From Lasiodiplodia sp. COLG20 (Eukaryota > Ascomycota > Dothideomycetes > Botryosphaeriales > Botryosphaeriaceae), in assembly GCA_009801085.1 (NCBI GenBank), contig VNWV01000003.1, forward strand, positions 3,100,001 to 3,164,000: 64,000 bases of DNA, read 5' to 3'. This document shows, piece by piece, positions 23,901 through 35,651 of the stretch; the first letter of the stretch is position 1; each line of letters starts with the position of its first letter. The notes under the pieces are model-generated. The model saw nothing but the letters and a program-made list of their open reading frames with translations. It did no database searches and was not told where the DNA came from. A program made the position numbers and the translations under genes.

Positions 23901-26155
23901 TCACAATAGGCACGGTCTTATCGTTCGGTTTTTCTGTTCTGTCTACCTCGGCAATATCGAGAGAAAGGTCTGGTATTTCCGGTTGAAGATCCGCTTGTTG
24001 AACATCCCAGGGCACTGCGTGGTCCGCATCACCCTCTGCCGGTTTCTTAGGAGCTTGGACTTTTTCAAATGCTGCATGGTGTTTGCCATGCGCTTTCGGG
24101 CCCAATTCTTCCAGATCGATATGCGAATCGGGATGAAATTGCAAGTTGCGCAAAATTCCAGTGGCCCTCGACTTTTCCACATCGTAGTTGTGCTTTTGTG
24201 TAGGATGCCTGCCTGAGGAATGCTTGTGCGCTGCTGCTGCCGCGGTAAGCCCATTCTGTAACACAAATTAGCCGTCGAGTCATGCCCCCCAAAAAGAAAG
24301 AGTCCATACAGCTCCTGTAGCCCTGCCTCGAAGTCGTGGGTCAGTGGCAATCATCCTGTTTCGCAGTCGTGGATCCAGAGTTTCGCTCTGGGGATTCAAA
24401 CTTTTGCTCGTAGACGGTTCCGATGCTCCATTCAGAGTTGCTTGTGCAGCTCCACCCATTCGAAGTTGCCCAGCTGGCTGCTTCCCCACGTCTTGTGTAT
24501 CCTTCTCTAGCGGTGCAGGTATCGTTCGCCCAGAGCCTTCTGTCTGCGCGTTCTGCTGAGCGGGGCGTGGTTTTGGCCTCCCTTTCTTGATGCAATAATT
24601 GCACTGCCATGTAGCTCTACAAATATGTCAGCCTTTTGCGTCTTCTTGTTTGGAAAATTATTCTGTCTTACAAATCCTCATTCGGGCGGGGTTGTGGTTT
24701 TCTGCATTCTGCATGGTAGTGTCGAGGACATGTCCTGCAGGCAATCTTTGAATTGTAAGATGGAAAATGATTGCCTTTACACTCAGCGCAGTGAGTTTTC
24801 GCCCTTGTCGTCGCAGAAGAGATCTCGGACGGGGTTATAGAAATTTCATCATCAGCTTTCGCTCGCAGATGTGATGCAGAAGGACCATCGACTGGTAACG
24901 GCAGGCTCTCAAATCTGCTTTCAGACTTTTCGAGCGGCGCCCCCGTCTTCTGGAATCCCCTCTCGTCATTATTCAACGGCCGCTTGGGTGGCACGACGCC
25001 ATCGATGCGGAGTTCCATGTGTAACGTATACTCGCCAAACAAGGTTGACATATTGGTGAGCTCATAACATCTTTGCAGCTCCTTCCGACCAAATACGTCG
25101 TCAGAAGAGAATATGTAATATCCGTTCACCTCCGCCTTGACAGAGAAGTTATGGAAGTCTTTCTTAAAGAATTTGCGCAAATGCGGGATAGTGTGGCGCA
25201 TGAACGGCAGGTAGGAGCTGGAAATGAAGATGTGGGGCCTCTCCTTCAGACGGGGGAGATCCTTGTATTGTATGACATCGGGATTTTTCTCGTCCACTGC
25301 GGTATCATATGCTTTCTGCTGGGCGGTGTGGTTTTGCCGACGGGATCGATTCTGATTTTTTGGTCCACGAGGGACCCCCGAGAAGTCATTGTTGTGATCT
25401 CCGTTGAGCCTTTTTGGCCCAGCATTAGAGATCTCGCGTGGCCTGGATTGACCTGTCGCCGAAGAGTTCATCTGCCGCAGCTGCTGCATTGGCCGCCTAG
25501 GCTTGCCAAGACGGTTATCATACTTTGATGTAACTACGCCATTGTGCATGTCTCGACCTGGAGAGGTGGAGGACCTCCGGAGACTCGAATGCTCGGCGTT
25601 TTGTTTTGTTTTAGTCGACGGCAAAGCATTAGGCCGATGGTGGTCATAGTTGGGCCTGTATGTATCTCCTCGCCCCAGCGCCGACGCATTATTTTCCAGA
25701 TGACGTCTTTCCGACCATAGCGACGATTCAAGCAGGTCGTCTCTCGGCTTTTTCGACATTGAGCCTGGTATTTTCGACGACGCTGCTCGAACCGTCCTGT
25801 CAAGAGTCGTGCCGACGAATTCGATATCTTCAATTATCCAGTCTTTTTTGTTGCGAGCTTGGTCGAAGGGCGCCCTTCCACGAAGTCTGTGGGTGCAGGC
25901 AATGTCACACGCCGTCTCGAAAGCTTGAGGATCTGTAATGTACCACGCCTTCTCAAATGGCCTTGCTTCAAGCTCTTGAAGTTTCTCACTATGAAGAATA
26001 TCACAATGCGTGCCGAAGAGATCCTCCACGTCGATGTTTGGCCCGGTCCTATCGACGACGAATATCGACGCGTTGTTGTCACGATTGAAGCGGATAATCC
26101 AGTACGAGCCTGTATTGTCGAGACCAAGAAGCGCCTTTTCAGAAGACTGACTCAT
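20937..26155 (-). CDS. Large uncharacterised protein: RRM-like region, PHD finger, CxxC-CxxC knuckle, forkhead-like domain
   Basis: Four exons, 24672-26155, 24310-24616, 23759-24255 and 20937-23703, encode 1684 residues. I cannot name it. An N-terminal region (residues 1-115) has no known fold I recognise. An RRM-like block near 310-390 has HIFISSSYL and GYYIFSS in RNP2- and RNP1-like places. A PHD finger (C456, C459, C473, C476, H481, C484, then C500xxC503) spans intron 1. A second zinc site, C744xxC747 and C763xxC766, is completed by intron 3. A winged-helix, forkhead-like domain (about 970-1048, MTAAQVHQWIANNVENY... ending in RWKI) follows. Residues ~1120-1310 form another globular region. 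Acidic, disordered linkers separate the parts. The layout suggests a nuclear chromatin or RNA-linked regulator (inference). Divergent from SCY1. Confidence 0.8.
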
Positions 26156-27450
26156 GAATGTCAGCGCTCAGACATCGCAGCACTAGCAAGTCGTGATTAC
26201 GAGTCGAAAGAGCACGTTAGCGCCTGTTGTAGTCCGCTCAGTAAGGTTAAGCCTTTCCTAGAAGTCCTGAAAGTTAGCCAAATCTCTGCCAGCTAATTCA
26301 TCTGTCAAACTCAAAAAAGTATTTGACGTCTCAGATCTTTTCAGTTTGTTTTGATTGATCATTTCGCGTCCTACGAGGTTCCGGGAGTTCTTCGCCCGTC
26401 GACAACAGGCACCTCGGCTACTCAAGCGAACATGCGAGCCCATGAAATCCAGGACTAGTTGTGTGTCTCCTAGAACCCGAGAGCAAGGTGCTAGCGGTTC
26501 ATAGGTGTCCGCGACTGCCATTAGTTTGGACCCATTAAGGTTCCTCTAGAGCCAAAACTCCAATAAGTCGCACGTTCTTGGCGTTGATATCCTCTTCTAG
26601 ATTTGGACCCGAATGCCACTGGTGACATGCGAGGTCGGTTGAAGAGTCCACTCGAGGACCATCTAGGCTGCAGAATAACCATGAGAGCGTCCTAAGTAAC
26701 CTGCTGTCGGACAGACGAGTCCGCCCGGAACCATCGATAGGAGTATGCGATCGGACCTTTTACCTAGACATCATCGACGGAGGCCATCTGACTGCGTAGC
26801 TTCTTGAAAAGCAGCACAGATCAAAGGAAAGAGGAAAGGAAACAGAGAAAATGTCGCCATACCTAACGTTCTTTCGGTCGCCAGTAGAGCTGCGAAGTGT
26901 CGATAGTAAAGGCTGCCCTAGACGAACTCTTCCGGCGACCGAATCAAAGACCTTGACAGGAGCAGTCACGGGCATTTAGCATCGGCAGTAGAATGCGCAG
27001 TGAGAAAGTGAAGAGCAGCTCAAAGAGGGCGTCATGGGGCCAAACGATGCCACGCGCGTGTGCGAGCACTGACTAGCGTGACGTTTGGCCGAAGAAAAGG
27101 TGAAGACGGAGGCAGTGGCGCTGCAGATTGGACAATTGAAGTAGCGGCGGCCTCAACTGTTGTTGCGACGGGAATTCCCAGAGCCACCGGACGAAAAGTC
27201 GATCGGTCAGCTTGGAGGCGGAGGGTGAGAAGAAGAAGAGAGGCGCGGGCGACGGCGGGCGTCCGACGTGCACGAGAGAAGGCGCGCGCGGATCACTGAG
27301 CGCTACTCCAAAAGAAGGAAAGCGCACCGGTTATCGATAAGGACAGCATCACAACTCGTGTCCGCGTCGTGGGGCCGTCATGCCCGTCACTGTCCCCTTG
27401 CCTGACGATCGTCTCTGGGTAAGCCTCCAATCCGGTCGCCAAGCGTCGCG
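26156..27450. promoter_or_regulatory. Divergent intergenic region, large zinc-finger protein / SCY1
   Basis: This 1.3 kb interval lies between divergent starts. No coding frame with protein-like character. A purine-rich stretch (27095-27290, GGAGGC/GAGAAG) and GA-rich patches near 26815-26850 are the only compositional features. Confidence 0.4.
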
Positions 27451-30073
27451 ATGGACTTCCTCAAGTCTGCAGTTGCGTCCGCCATCTCCAAGGGCCCTGC
27501 GTTTGGCTATTCTTTTGGCGACAGAGTAGACATCGATCAGTCAATATGGACTCTCCATAATGGCACGAAGCGAGTACGGCCCTGGGACCCCCTGCGCGTG
27601 CACACGGGATGCTAACACGCGGCGCACAGGAGGATGGCTCGAAATGCAGTATCTTCTCCTTCGACGTTTCCTCGAACAAGTCTCGCCTACCTCTTGCGAA
27701 GAACGCGCTGCGTAAACTGCGCACCATTAGGCACCCTGGCGTTATAAAGGTACTGGACACGGTGGAGACAGAGACATATATCTACATCGCAACTGAGCGC
27801 CTCGTCCCGCTGAGCTGGCACACGCGCCGCAAAGCGCTTGCCGAGGAAACGATCAAATGGGGCCTGCACAATGTTGCCAAAACACTCAAGTTCCTGAATG
27901 GAGAAGCTAGCTCGGTACACGGTTGTGTACGCGTCGCGTCTATATTTACGAGCGAGAGCGGCGAATGGAAGCTCGGTGGCTTCGACATTCTAAGCTCCAT
28001 GAAGGAGGACGATGCTGTCATTTACAGCTTTGGTGGTCTGGTGCCTGACGCGAACCGCTACGCACCGCCCGAGATTTCCAAGGGAGGCTGGGATGTGATT
28101 AAGAGCAACCCTATTACCGCCATAGATGCATATGGGTTTGGCACAGTGGTCTTCGAGACTTTCAATGGCAGCTTCCAGGGAACAGACCAGCTTGGACAAA
28201 TCAAGAGCATTCCGCCCACGATGCAACAAAGTTACAGGCGGCTGATCAATCCCAGCCCTAAAGCTCGATCGAGCGTTGGTCAGTTCCTGGATCAAGGGCA
28301 GCGAGCGGGTGGATTCTTCCAGACGCCCTTGATCTCTTTGACGGATGGTATTGAGAGTCTTGGTTTGAAGGGCGAATATGAGAGGGATGAGCTGCTCAGC
28401 CAGCTTGAAGATGTAGCAGACGACTTTCCCGAGGACTTCTTCAAGATGAAGGTTCTCCCAGAACTGCTGAAATCAGTAGAGTTTGGTGGCGGTGGACCCA
28501 AGGTTTTCGGCCTAGTCATGAAGATTGCCTCGAAGCTGTCGGATGAAGAATACGACGCTCAGATTACTCCTGTCATTGTTAGGCTCTTCCAGAGCCCGGA
28601 CCGAGCAATACGCGTTTGCCTTCTTGACAACCTTCCACTGATGATCGACCACTTATCCAACAAGATCGTCAATGATAAGATCTTCCCCCAGATGGTATGC
28701 TGAGTGCTCTAAAAGCGCACTGTGCTCTACTAACAACTTCACAGGTCACCGGCTTCTCCGATACCGCACCAGTACTCCGAGAGCAGACGGTTAAAGCAGT
28801 TCTCACCGTGGTCCCCAAGCTCTCTGATCGGACCGTCAACGGAGAACTCCTTAGACATCTTGCCAAAACGGCCAACGACGAGCAACCAGGCATTAGAACC
28901 AACACCACAATCTGCCTGGGAAAGATTGCTCGGAATCTTGGAGCAAGCTCTCGTACCAAGGTCCTAACTGCTGCCTTCGGTCGTGCTCTACGCGACCCTT
29001 TCGTTCACGCAAGAAATGCCGCTCTGCTGGCACTGGCCGCAACAGCCGACCTTTACAGCGAAGAAGACTGCGCAACAAAACTCCTTCCAGGCATCTGCCC
29101 GTCATTAGTCGACAAGGAGAAGTTAGTCGTCCCAATCTGAAGCATCGGCCTACTCCGTACTAACCTTTTCCGCTCCAGACTCATCCGCGACCAAGCGAAC
29201 AAAACCATGGACATCTACGTCGCCCGCATCCGCAAGCACCAAACCACCATGCCCGAGACCGTCTTGCCCCCTACCTCCGCCGCCGGGTCTGCGGGCGCCG
29301 GCATCCCGCGCATGTCGACCCCGCAGCAAGACAATTCCTGGGCCGGCTGGGCCATCTCGTCCTTCACAAACAAGCTCGCGGCCGCTACGGGCGACATCCA
29401 GACCTCCACCAATGGCGGTGGCCTCAAACCCGATGCAGCAGCAGCGCCGCGCTCCTCCTCGACTCCACCTACAACGACCTCAACCGCACGCCCAACCTCT
29501 TCCACCAGCACCGCCTCCACCCTCCACCGCCAAATCCTCAACAAATCTCACACGACAACCTCGACCTCTGCCACCTCGCCCGCGCCCTCCGAGGCCGAAG
29601 CCGAAGACTTCGGCGCCGCATGGGGCGACGACTTCAACGACAAAACCGGCAACGACGACGACGACGATGGCTGGGGCAATGCAGCAGATGATCACGATCC
29701 CTTCTCCCCCGCGCCAACGAAGAAGGAAGCAGCCGCCGTTCCCTTCGATGACAACGGCGAGCCCGACTTTGCCGGCTGGCTCACCGCGCAGGCGCAGGCG
29801 AAAGCGGCGATCAAGAAGCCGCTGCCCAAGGGACTGGCATCGGCGAAGTCGTCAGCGAGCGCTGGTAGTAGACCCGGTACCGGACCGCGGGCGAGTTCGA
29901 CGGGGAGCGCCGGTACCGCAGCTGGGGCGAGGAAGTCGGTCGTTACGGGGCAAGTGAGGAAATCGGCGGCGACGACGAAGGCGGACGAAGAGAAGAAGAG
30001 GAAGGAAGATGAAGCTAAGAAGAAGGCTGAGGAGGAGGAGATGGATGAGGGATGGGGTGATGCGTGGGAGTGA
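27451..30073 (+). CDS. SCY1: SCY1/CEX1-like pseudokinase with HEAT repeats
   Basis: Four exons, 27451-27573, 27630-28694, 28745-29121 and 29179-30073, give 819 residues. The opening (MDFLKSAVASAISKGPAFGY) and order of parts match the Scy1-like family. A kinase-shaped domain (about 25-310) lacks the catalytic residues: the HRD loop reads VHGCVRVASIF and the DFG site is GGFD, so it is a pseudokinase. HEAT-type repeats follow (about 330-600, e.g. FFKMKVLPELLKSVEFGGGG, IRVCLLDNLPLMIDHL). The C-terminal ~200 residues are low-complexity and acidic, with a KKRKEDEAKKKAEEEE run and WGDAWE at the very end. Family members act in COPI-linked Golgi traffic and tRNA export from pores (Cex1). All three splice junctions fall inside conserved helices and keep frame. 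Confidence 0.9.
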
Positions 30074-30722
30074 GGTGAGCACTGAATAATTTGGCATTTA
30101 GGGCGTTTGCGAGGATATCCTTTTGATGTGGAGGTAGAGAGGGTGGGGGGATGACAGTAGTATGCTGGGCAGGTGGATTGTTGTTGGGGTTTTCGAGGCA
30201 ACCCTAGTGTTATCATTTTGGGTAATCCGTTTCTCTTTGTAGTGTCATAATCTTTTTTACCCTACTTGTTGAATAACTCAGTGGCTGCACTAGACGGAGG
30301 AAAATCCACCATCGAATGCACAAGGTCTTTCGCTCGTCCTGGTTTCAAGCAGCAGACCACCCATCATTCCCTTATGTAAAGTAAAGACCCATTTCACCAC
30401 TCCCCGTTGCAACCCCGAAATTGACTCCAGACCGAAATTCGAAAACCAAAGTGTCTTTCTGACGCCGGATAGCGCCAGAACGCCATTGAAGGGGATAATA
30501 GGAGTGCATATGCACGCCTCAACTCGCAGCTGCGCTCCACCGTACTTTTGGTCGATCGTTCCCGATGGAAGTCGGCCGGAGAACAAATCATTGGTCGACT
30601 ACCACGATAGCACACCATCGGCGATGATGCTTCAACCACAGATCCCCCATCGCCCATAGCGCTTTACCGTGCGGGATCTCGATCGGGCCGTTCGCGACAA
30701 CACTCACCGTCGCAAGGCGGCG
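30074..30722. other. Intergenic between convergent SCY1 and UBC9
   Basis: Both 3' flanks; nothing recognised. Confidence 0.5.
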
Positions 30723-31471
30723 CTAGTGACCCGAGTTCTCCTTGACGATCTGCTTCACCTTCTTCTCGTAGGCGGCGCGATCCTTCTTGAACAGGTTGAA
30801 GGCGTCAGCCTGGGCGGGCGACTCAGGGTTCGGTTCGTCCAGCAGCGACTGGATGCCCAACAGGATCTCCTTGACCGTGATGGCTGGACGCCAGCCCTCC
30901 TCTTCGTTCAGGATGGACAGGCAGACGGTACCGGACGGGTAGACGTTGGGGTGGAAGAGCGGCGGGACGAACTTGCCTGAAAGTGCGCGCCAGATGTTAG
31001 CCAGATTCTTGTAGTATGCGGGCTGGGTTGAATGTGGTTGTTGTTGGATTCGAGCGGGGTGTCTTACACTTCGGAGGCTTGGTAGGATACTCTGCAACAG
31101 TTGTGGCGTGGTCAGCGGCGCGCGAGATCGAAGAGAGCGGGCAATGTCTTACCCTCGGGGAAGGTCACTTCCAACTTGAAGACGCCGCCCTCCCAGATGG
31201 TGCGGTCCTTGCCGGGAATGGCGCATTCCCACTTCCTGAGGTCGAGGACGCCTTGAGCGTTCTTCATGGGACGGGCGACGAAGCCGAAGGGGTGGTCCTT
31301 CCGCCACTGCTTACTGTTATCAATGAGATCAGGATTGTAATGAATCGCGGGGAGCAGCTCGGTCGACGGGCGGGAGAGTGGAGGACAGAGGGTTCATCGT
31401 GTTGGAGCTGTGGCAGCGGAGCGGTGAGGCGCTTACCGTTCCTCCGCGAGGCGGGTCGTGGCGAGCGACAT
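30723..31471 (-). CDS. UBC9: SUMO-conjugating enzyme UBC9
   Basis: Four exons, 31437-31471, 31153-31313, 31068-31091 and 30723-30976, encode 157 residues, the standard length. This is the sole E2 enzyme of the SUMO pathway, carrying SUMO on its catalytic cysteine and passing it to target lysines, mainly in the nucleus. The Ubc9-specific landmarks are present: [36 protein letters not shown] with catalytic Cys92, [20 protein letters not shown] and the C-terminal [10 protein letters not shown]. Exon 3 is only 24 nt (EYPTKPPK plus split codons), an easily missed micro-exon; skipping it keeps frame but removes a conserved strand/loop. Introns are 123, 61 and 91 nt. Confidence 0.96.
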
Positions 31472-32822
31472 GGCGGCGGTGTTTGGTTGCTGAAGCGCTG
31501 GCCGGCAAGGCTGTGTGAAGATCCGAGCGAGCGAAGGCGAGGTGAGTCTGCGAATGCGGTCAGTGGATGGCTGGTAGGTGAAAAACAGGCATTGTTTCGC
31601 GGGGCTACTTACCAAGCGCGGGTGCACGTAGCAACGGAAAAAGGAAGGTGTAGAGGCGCTTGTTGGCTTGCGATTGTGAGGGTCGAAAGACGACGCAGCG
31701 GGTCGAGAAGGCGGCCAGCCTTAACGAGGGCCCGTGCCCTGCGGCGTGCCCGACACGGCTCCACGGCTCTTCCCGAGCCTTTCTTCAAACGTCGCAAGCA
31801 ACAATTAGATCGGGTGGATATAAACTTAGAAACATTGCTGCACCAACCCTTTGCAGATCAGACCCCATGCTCGGAAGTTTAATGGCTGACACCAACTGAA
31901 ATTAGCCATTAGAACGCTCTGAGAATCCGCACTCCGTGGGTGAGCGGCTTGATGGTTTTCTACTATGAAGATGTTCAACCCTTGCTTGCTCGGGAGCTCA
32001 CGATCAACAATCAAGTCATACTTCAGCCCTCGACTAGCCGCGACCGAGATTCAGACCCTCCATCCTGAGACACACGCCCTGAGTTCGAAACGCAACTCTA
32101 AGACCCATGTCTCGATATATTCTCCCTTCCTCGCTCCCTCCAGTCTAGCGATGTGCTCCATGCCTGTTCAAAGCCCTTTATTAGCGATTGCTTTGTCAGT
32201 ACGCTCAGTCCTGCGGGACAGTGCGGCAGACTGTCTTTATTAAGACCCTTGAGTGTATTGACAGCCAGTCGTAAGCCAGGGGTACGATACGTTGTGCACC
32301 AAGCGGGGTTGGAGCAATAAATATTGGAGACCAGCATTAGCGATTTCATAGGCGGGCGGCGCGACTTTGACCTCAAAGTCTACTTGTCAGAAATTGATTG
32401 TTATGCCGGAGGACATTTGTAAGACAGATTTGAGGCTTCAAAGCAGGGGTGGAAGAGCTAGACCAGTAAATACCCGTGAAATTGGAGGCTTGGTCGCACA
32501 GGTAGATAGGGAAACGGAAAAGCAGAGCCAGTTCCCGAAACATTCATCTCAGAGCCCTGCGATGCGGGAAGCCGTCGCTAATGTGAGACACGGCCCTGGC
32601 AGTCATTGGAGTTGACGTGTCGAGGTGCGATTCAGCTTGCCCCCTCACCCAACGCCTTTCCCCACACCGCCTTGCGACTTGGCCCGCACGCAGTTGTGCC
32701 CCGCGGGTGTGCCGCAGAGCAGCCGGTCTCGGTCCCGCCATCGACGCAAGGTCCTCGGCATCTTGCCGCTCGCACCAACACCAGCCTAAAGCCTCGAGCA
32801 ATCTCAAACCAACGCCCTCACC
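31472..32822. promoter_or_regulatory. Divergent intergenic region UBC9 / PEX19
   Basis: This 1.35 kb interval lies between divergent starts. Short frames on both strands lack protein character. No repeats or RNA genes recognised. Confidence 0.4.
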
Positions 32823-33969
32823 ATGGCAGACCAAAAAGAAGCCGCAAAGCAAAGCGGCGCCGCGGAATCCGTGCCGACGCAGCCTCCGGCGCAACAGCGC
32901 GTCGAGGATATTCCCGACCCTGACGAAGATGACTTGGACGACCTCGACGGTTCGTAGCACTCACTCCAAAACATCACACATCTACCAAAAACAAGCGCGC
33001 TACTATATTTTGCATATCTAATACCCACCGCGTTAATAACAGACGTCCTCGACGAATTCTCTGCCACCAAGCTCGACGACCCCGCCGCGAATAAGCAAGT
33101 TCCCGCAACCCACGATGCGCAAACTGCGCCTGCAGCAACAGCGAACCCGCTAGCCCCTAGTGCTACTAGTGAGGATGAGATTGACGAAGAGGAGTTCGCT
33201 AGGCAGCTGCAGGCGGGCATGGCGGAGCTACTAGGCGGGTTGGGCGACTCGCCGGAGATGACGCAACAGCTGGAGAGTCTGGTGAAGGAGCTGGGCAGCG
33301 GCGGCGCCTCATCCTCCACGTCGACGCCAGCAGCTAGTGGCAGTGGTAGTGGTGCGAAGGCGACGCCGGGTGCGACAGCAGGAAACAAGGCAGGCGAGGA
33401 CAAGTTCCAGGAGCAGATTCGGCGCACCATGGAACGGATGCAAGCATCAGGCGAGCAGGCCAGCGCGGCTGCAGCCTCGTCAAGCGGCAACCCGGACGAC
33501 ATTCTCGCGCAGATGCTCGCCGAGATGGAGAAGGGCGACTTTAGCGGCGACTTCGGGTCGGACGAGGACTTTAGCAAGATGCTGATGGGCATGATGGAGC
33601 AGCTAACGAACAAGGAGATCCTGTACGAGCCCATGAAGGAGCTGCATGACAAGTTTCCGGGCTGGATGGCGAAGAATAGGGACAAGACGGAAAAGGCAGA
33701 CTTGGAGAGGTATGAGGAGCAGCAGAGATGCGTCAAAGATATCGTGGAGAGGTTTGAGAGACCTGGCTACACGGACGACAGTACGGCGGATAGAGAATAC
33801 ATTGTAGAGAGGATGCAGAAGGTATGCCAACTTACCAGCGTTGTAGGATCATTGGCTGACATCGGCGTAGATGCAAGCGGCGGGATCACCGCCGCAGGAC
33901 TTGGTTGGCGACATGAGCTCAGCACAAGAGGCTCTGGGCGAGCTAGATCAGGGCTGCGCGACACAATAA
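32823..33969 (+). CDS. PEX19: Peroxisomal membrane protein import receptor PEX19
   Basis: Three exons, 32823-32949, 33043-33821 and 33871-33969, give 334 residues. PEX19 is the cytosolic chaperone and receptor that binds membrane targeting signals of peroxisomal membrane proteins and docks on PEX3. The acidic disordered N-terminus (EDIPDPDEDDLDDLDDVLDEF) carries the PEX3-binding type of sequence. The C-terminal helical domain includes MLMGMMEQLTNKEILYEPMK and ELHDKFPGWM, both family hallmarks. The last four residues, CATQ, form a CaaX box for farnesylation; they are encoded by the short last exon, so the second intron must be removed to gain the lipid site. If that intron is kept, the reading frame leaves the CaaX sequence. 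Confidence 0.94.
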
Positions 33970-34160
33970 TAATTACGCGTTCGCGATCTATGCTTATGTA
34001 TCCATGACTGCGTGAATCACGCGAGCCCCTCTGATCCCAATGCGCCATACGCCAAGCTGGATGGACAAATGCTACAAACATACAGAACCGCTCAACTCAC
34101 GCCTGAAAAATGCAAGATCCCAAGCAAAGTTTGGACAATTGCGTCTGAACCATGGTGTTT

Positions 34161-34893
34161 TCAGCCGGTCATATCCATGGCGTCGTAGTCATGGTCATCG
34201 ATCATGTAGTCGTCCTGCGCCGGCTGGGACGATCGCTCTGCAGCAAGATACTCCGAGAAGATGTTGTCGTACTCATCGTCGTCGCTACCAAAGTGCTGGT
34301 TCGCAGCACCCTCACCGTAGGCATTTGCGCGCCGCTCATCCTCCTCCATCATCGCCAACAAGGCATCCAGCTCCTCATCCTCTTGCTGCGCAACCGCTTC
34401 GACCTCGGCCTCCGAGCTCTGGCTCCAAACAGTCTGAAGTGGTGATGAGCGCACATAGTTGTTGAACACGTTCGGCACACCGGTCACCGTCGTTTGGCTG
34501 CTGCCGAGCATCGGATCACGGTTCTCCGCATCCTCATCAGGCTCCTCTTCATCGTCGTCCGATGGTTCTGAAATTTGAGGCGCCGACCGCTCAAGTCGCT
34601 GCTGCCAGCGCTTTTGCTGCTTCATATGGTCCAGACGCTCAATCTAGAAGTAGTGTTAGCAAAGGGGTTTTCGACGCGTCTTTCCGCGACGGGCAAGGGC
34701 AAGTCATTGCATGTCTTACCTGTTCAGCCCTTCCAGCCCATCGCCGTTCATCCCGGTCGTTGGCGACCTTCTTCAGGAACATGCCGCGACGCCTCTCTCT
34801 ACCCGCATCGCCAGCCGTTCGCTGGATCAGTGGGTTTGGCTTCACGGAGCGTTGCGGTGGAGCTGCAACTGAAGGCTTCGACGGCGGATCCAT
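34161..34893 (-). CDS. Uncharacterised protein with Arg-rich helix and acidic tail
   Basis: Two exons, 34720-34893 and 34161-34643 (76 nt intron, GTAAGA...TCTAG, phase 0), give 218 residues from ATG 34893. I do not recognise the family. Residues ~20-90 are a continuous charged helix (RRGMFLKKVANDRDERRW, then IERLDHMKQQKRWQQRLER across the junction). The rest is acidic: a DDDEEEPDEDAE run, a Pro/Gln-containing segment (VFNNYVRSSPLQTVW), and EELDALLAMMEEDERR. The final part is rich in Asp and Tyr. An in-frame ATG at 35040 would add 49 Pro/Ser/Arg-rich residues. It converges on PEX19 with only 191 bp between stop codons. Nuclear location would be a guess from charge alone. Confidence 0.7.
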
Positions 34894-35651
34894 AGTGAAC
34901 GCAAAGATGTTGTGGCTAGTGTTCGTAGTGGGAGCGAGGGGCGGGCGCACGGCATTGGAGTGTCGGGGGGCGAGGGGCGAAGAGCGCGACGGCATGTAGG
35001 CGTGCGGAGATTGCGATGCTGAAGGTATCCAGGCGAGCATAGTGGTCTTGCGGTAATTGTAGGGTTGTACGCAGTGTGTGAGGTAAAGGGGGAGGTGGCT
35101 GTTTGTAGGGTGGACGTGGGGAAGGAATGAAGATGTAAGACGCGTGCCGGTGATGATGTTGTTGGAGGGACGCGTTTGCGCGTTAGCGCGTAAATGGCGC
35201 CGAGCCTTCGGCGATCTGGTAGCTTATCGTGTTATCTCCGGGTGGCTCGTGCACAAACGCTCTCTCCCGTCGCCGTCCGCTCGCTGCGACGCCTCTCCTC
35301 TACTCCACGGCTCCGCCAGAACTCGGCCTTGATTGTGTTGTTTCACCCGCATCTGGTGCTTGGTGCTGCTTGTCTTCGATTGGGACCACGAAAGTACGAC
35401 AGGGCGCCAAGCCGCAGCATTTCTTTTTTAAAACCTACACAGCATGCTGCAGTACACAAGCGCCCGCGTTACCACCTTGTGGAACGCGAGGGTTCAGCGG
35501 AGAAAATTTCTACGGACGCGCCAGACCTAAGGCCGCTTTCCCACCTGCTTGGCCTGTTCTGCGGCCTTCTATAGTTAATGATCTCTGTCACCAGCAACAA
35601 GAACCTACCTAATTCGGCCCACGGTTATCCTATGCGCCAGAACCAACAGGC
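34894..35651. promoter_or_regulatory. Divergent intergenic region
   Basis: Upstream region of the Arg-rich-helix protein (with a possible upstream start at 35040) and of the ULD protein. No other gene seen. Confidence 0.4.

Noticed and set aside
31973..32376. Short frames on both strands upstream of PEX19
   Set aside because: No motif, no consistent codon use and no splice signals linking them to PEX19 or UBC9.
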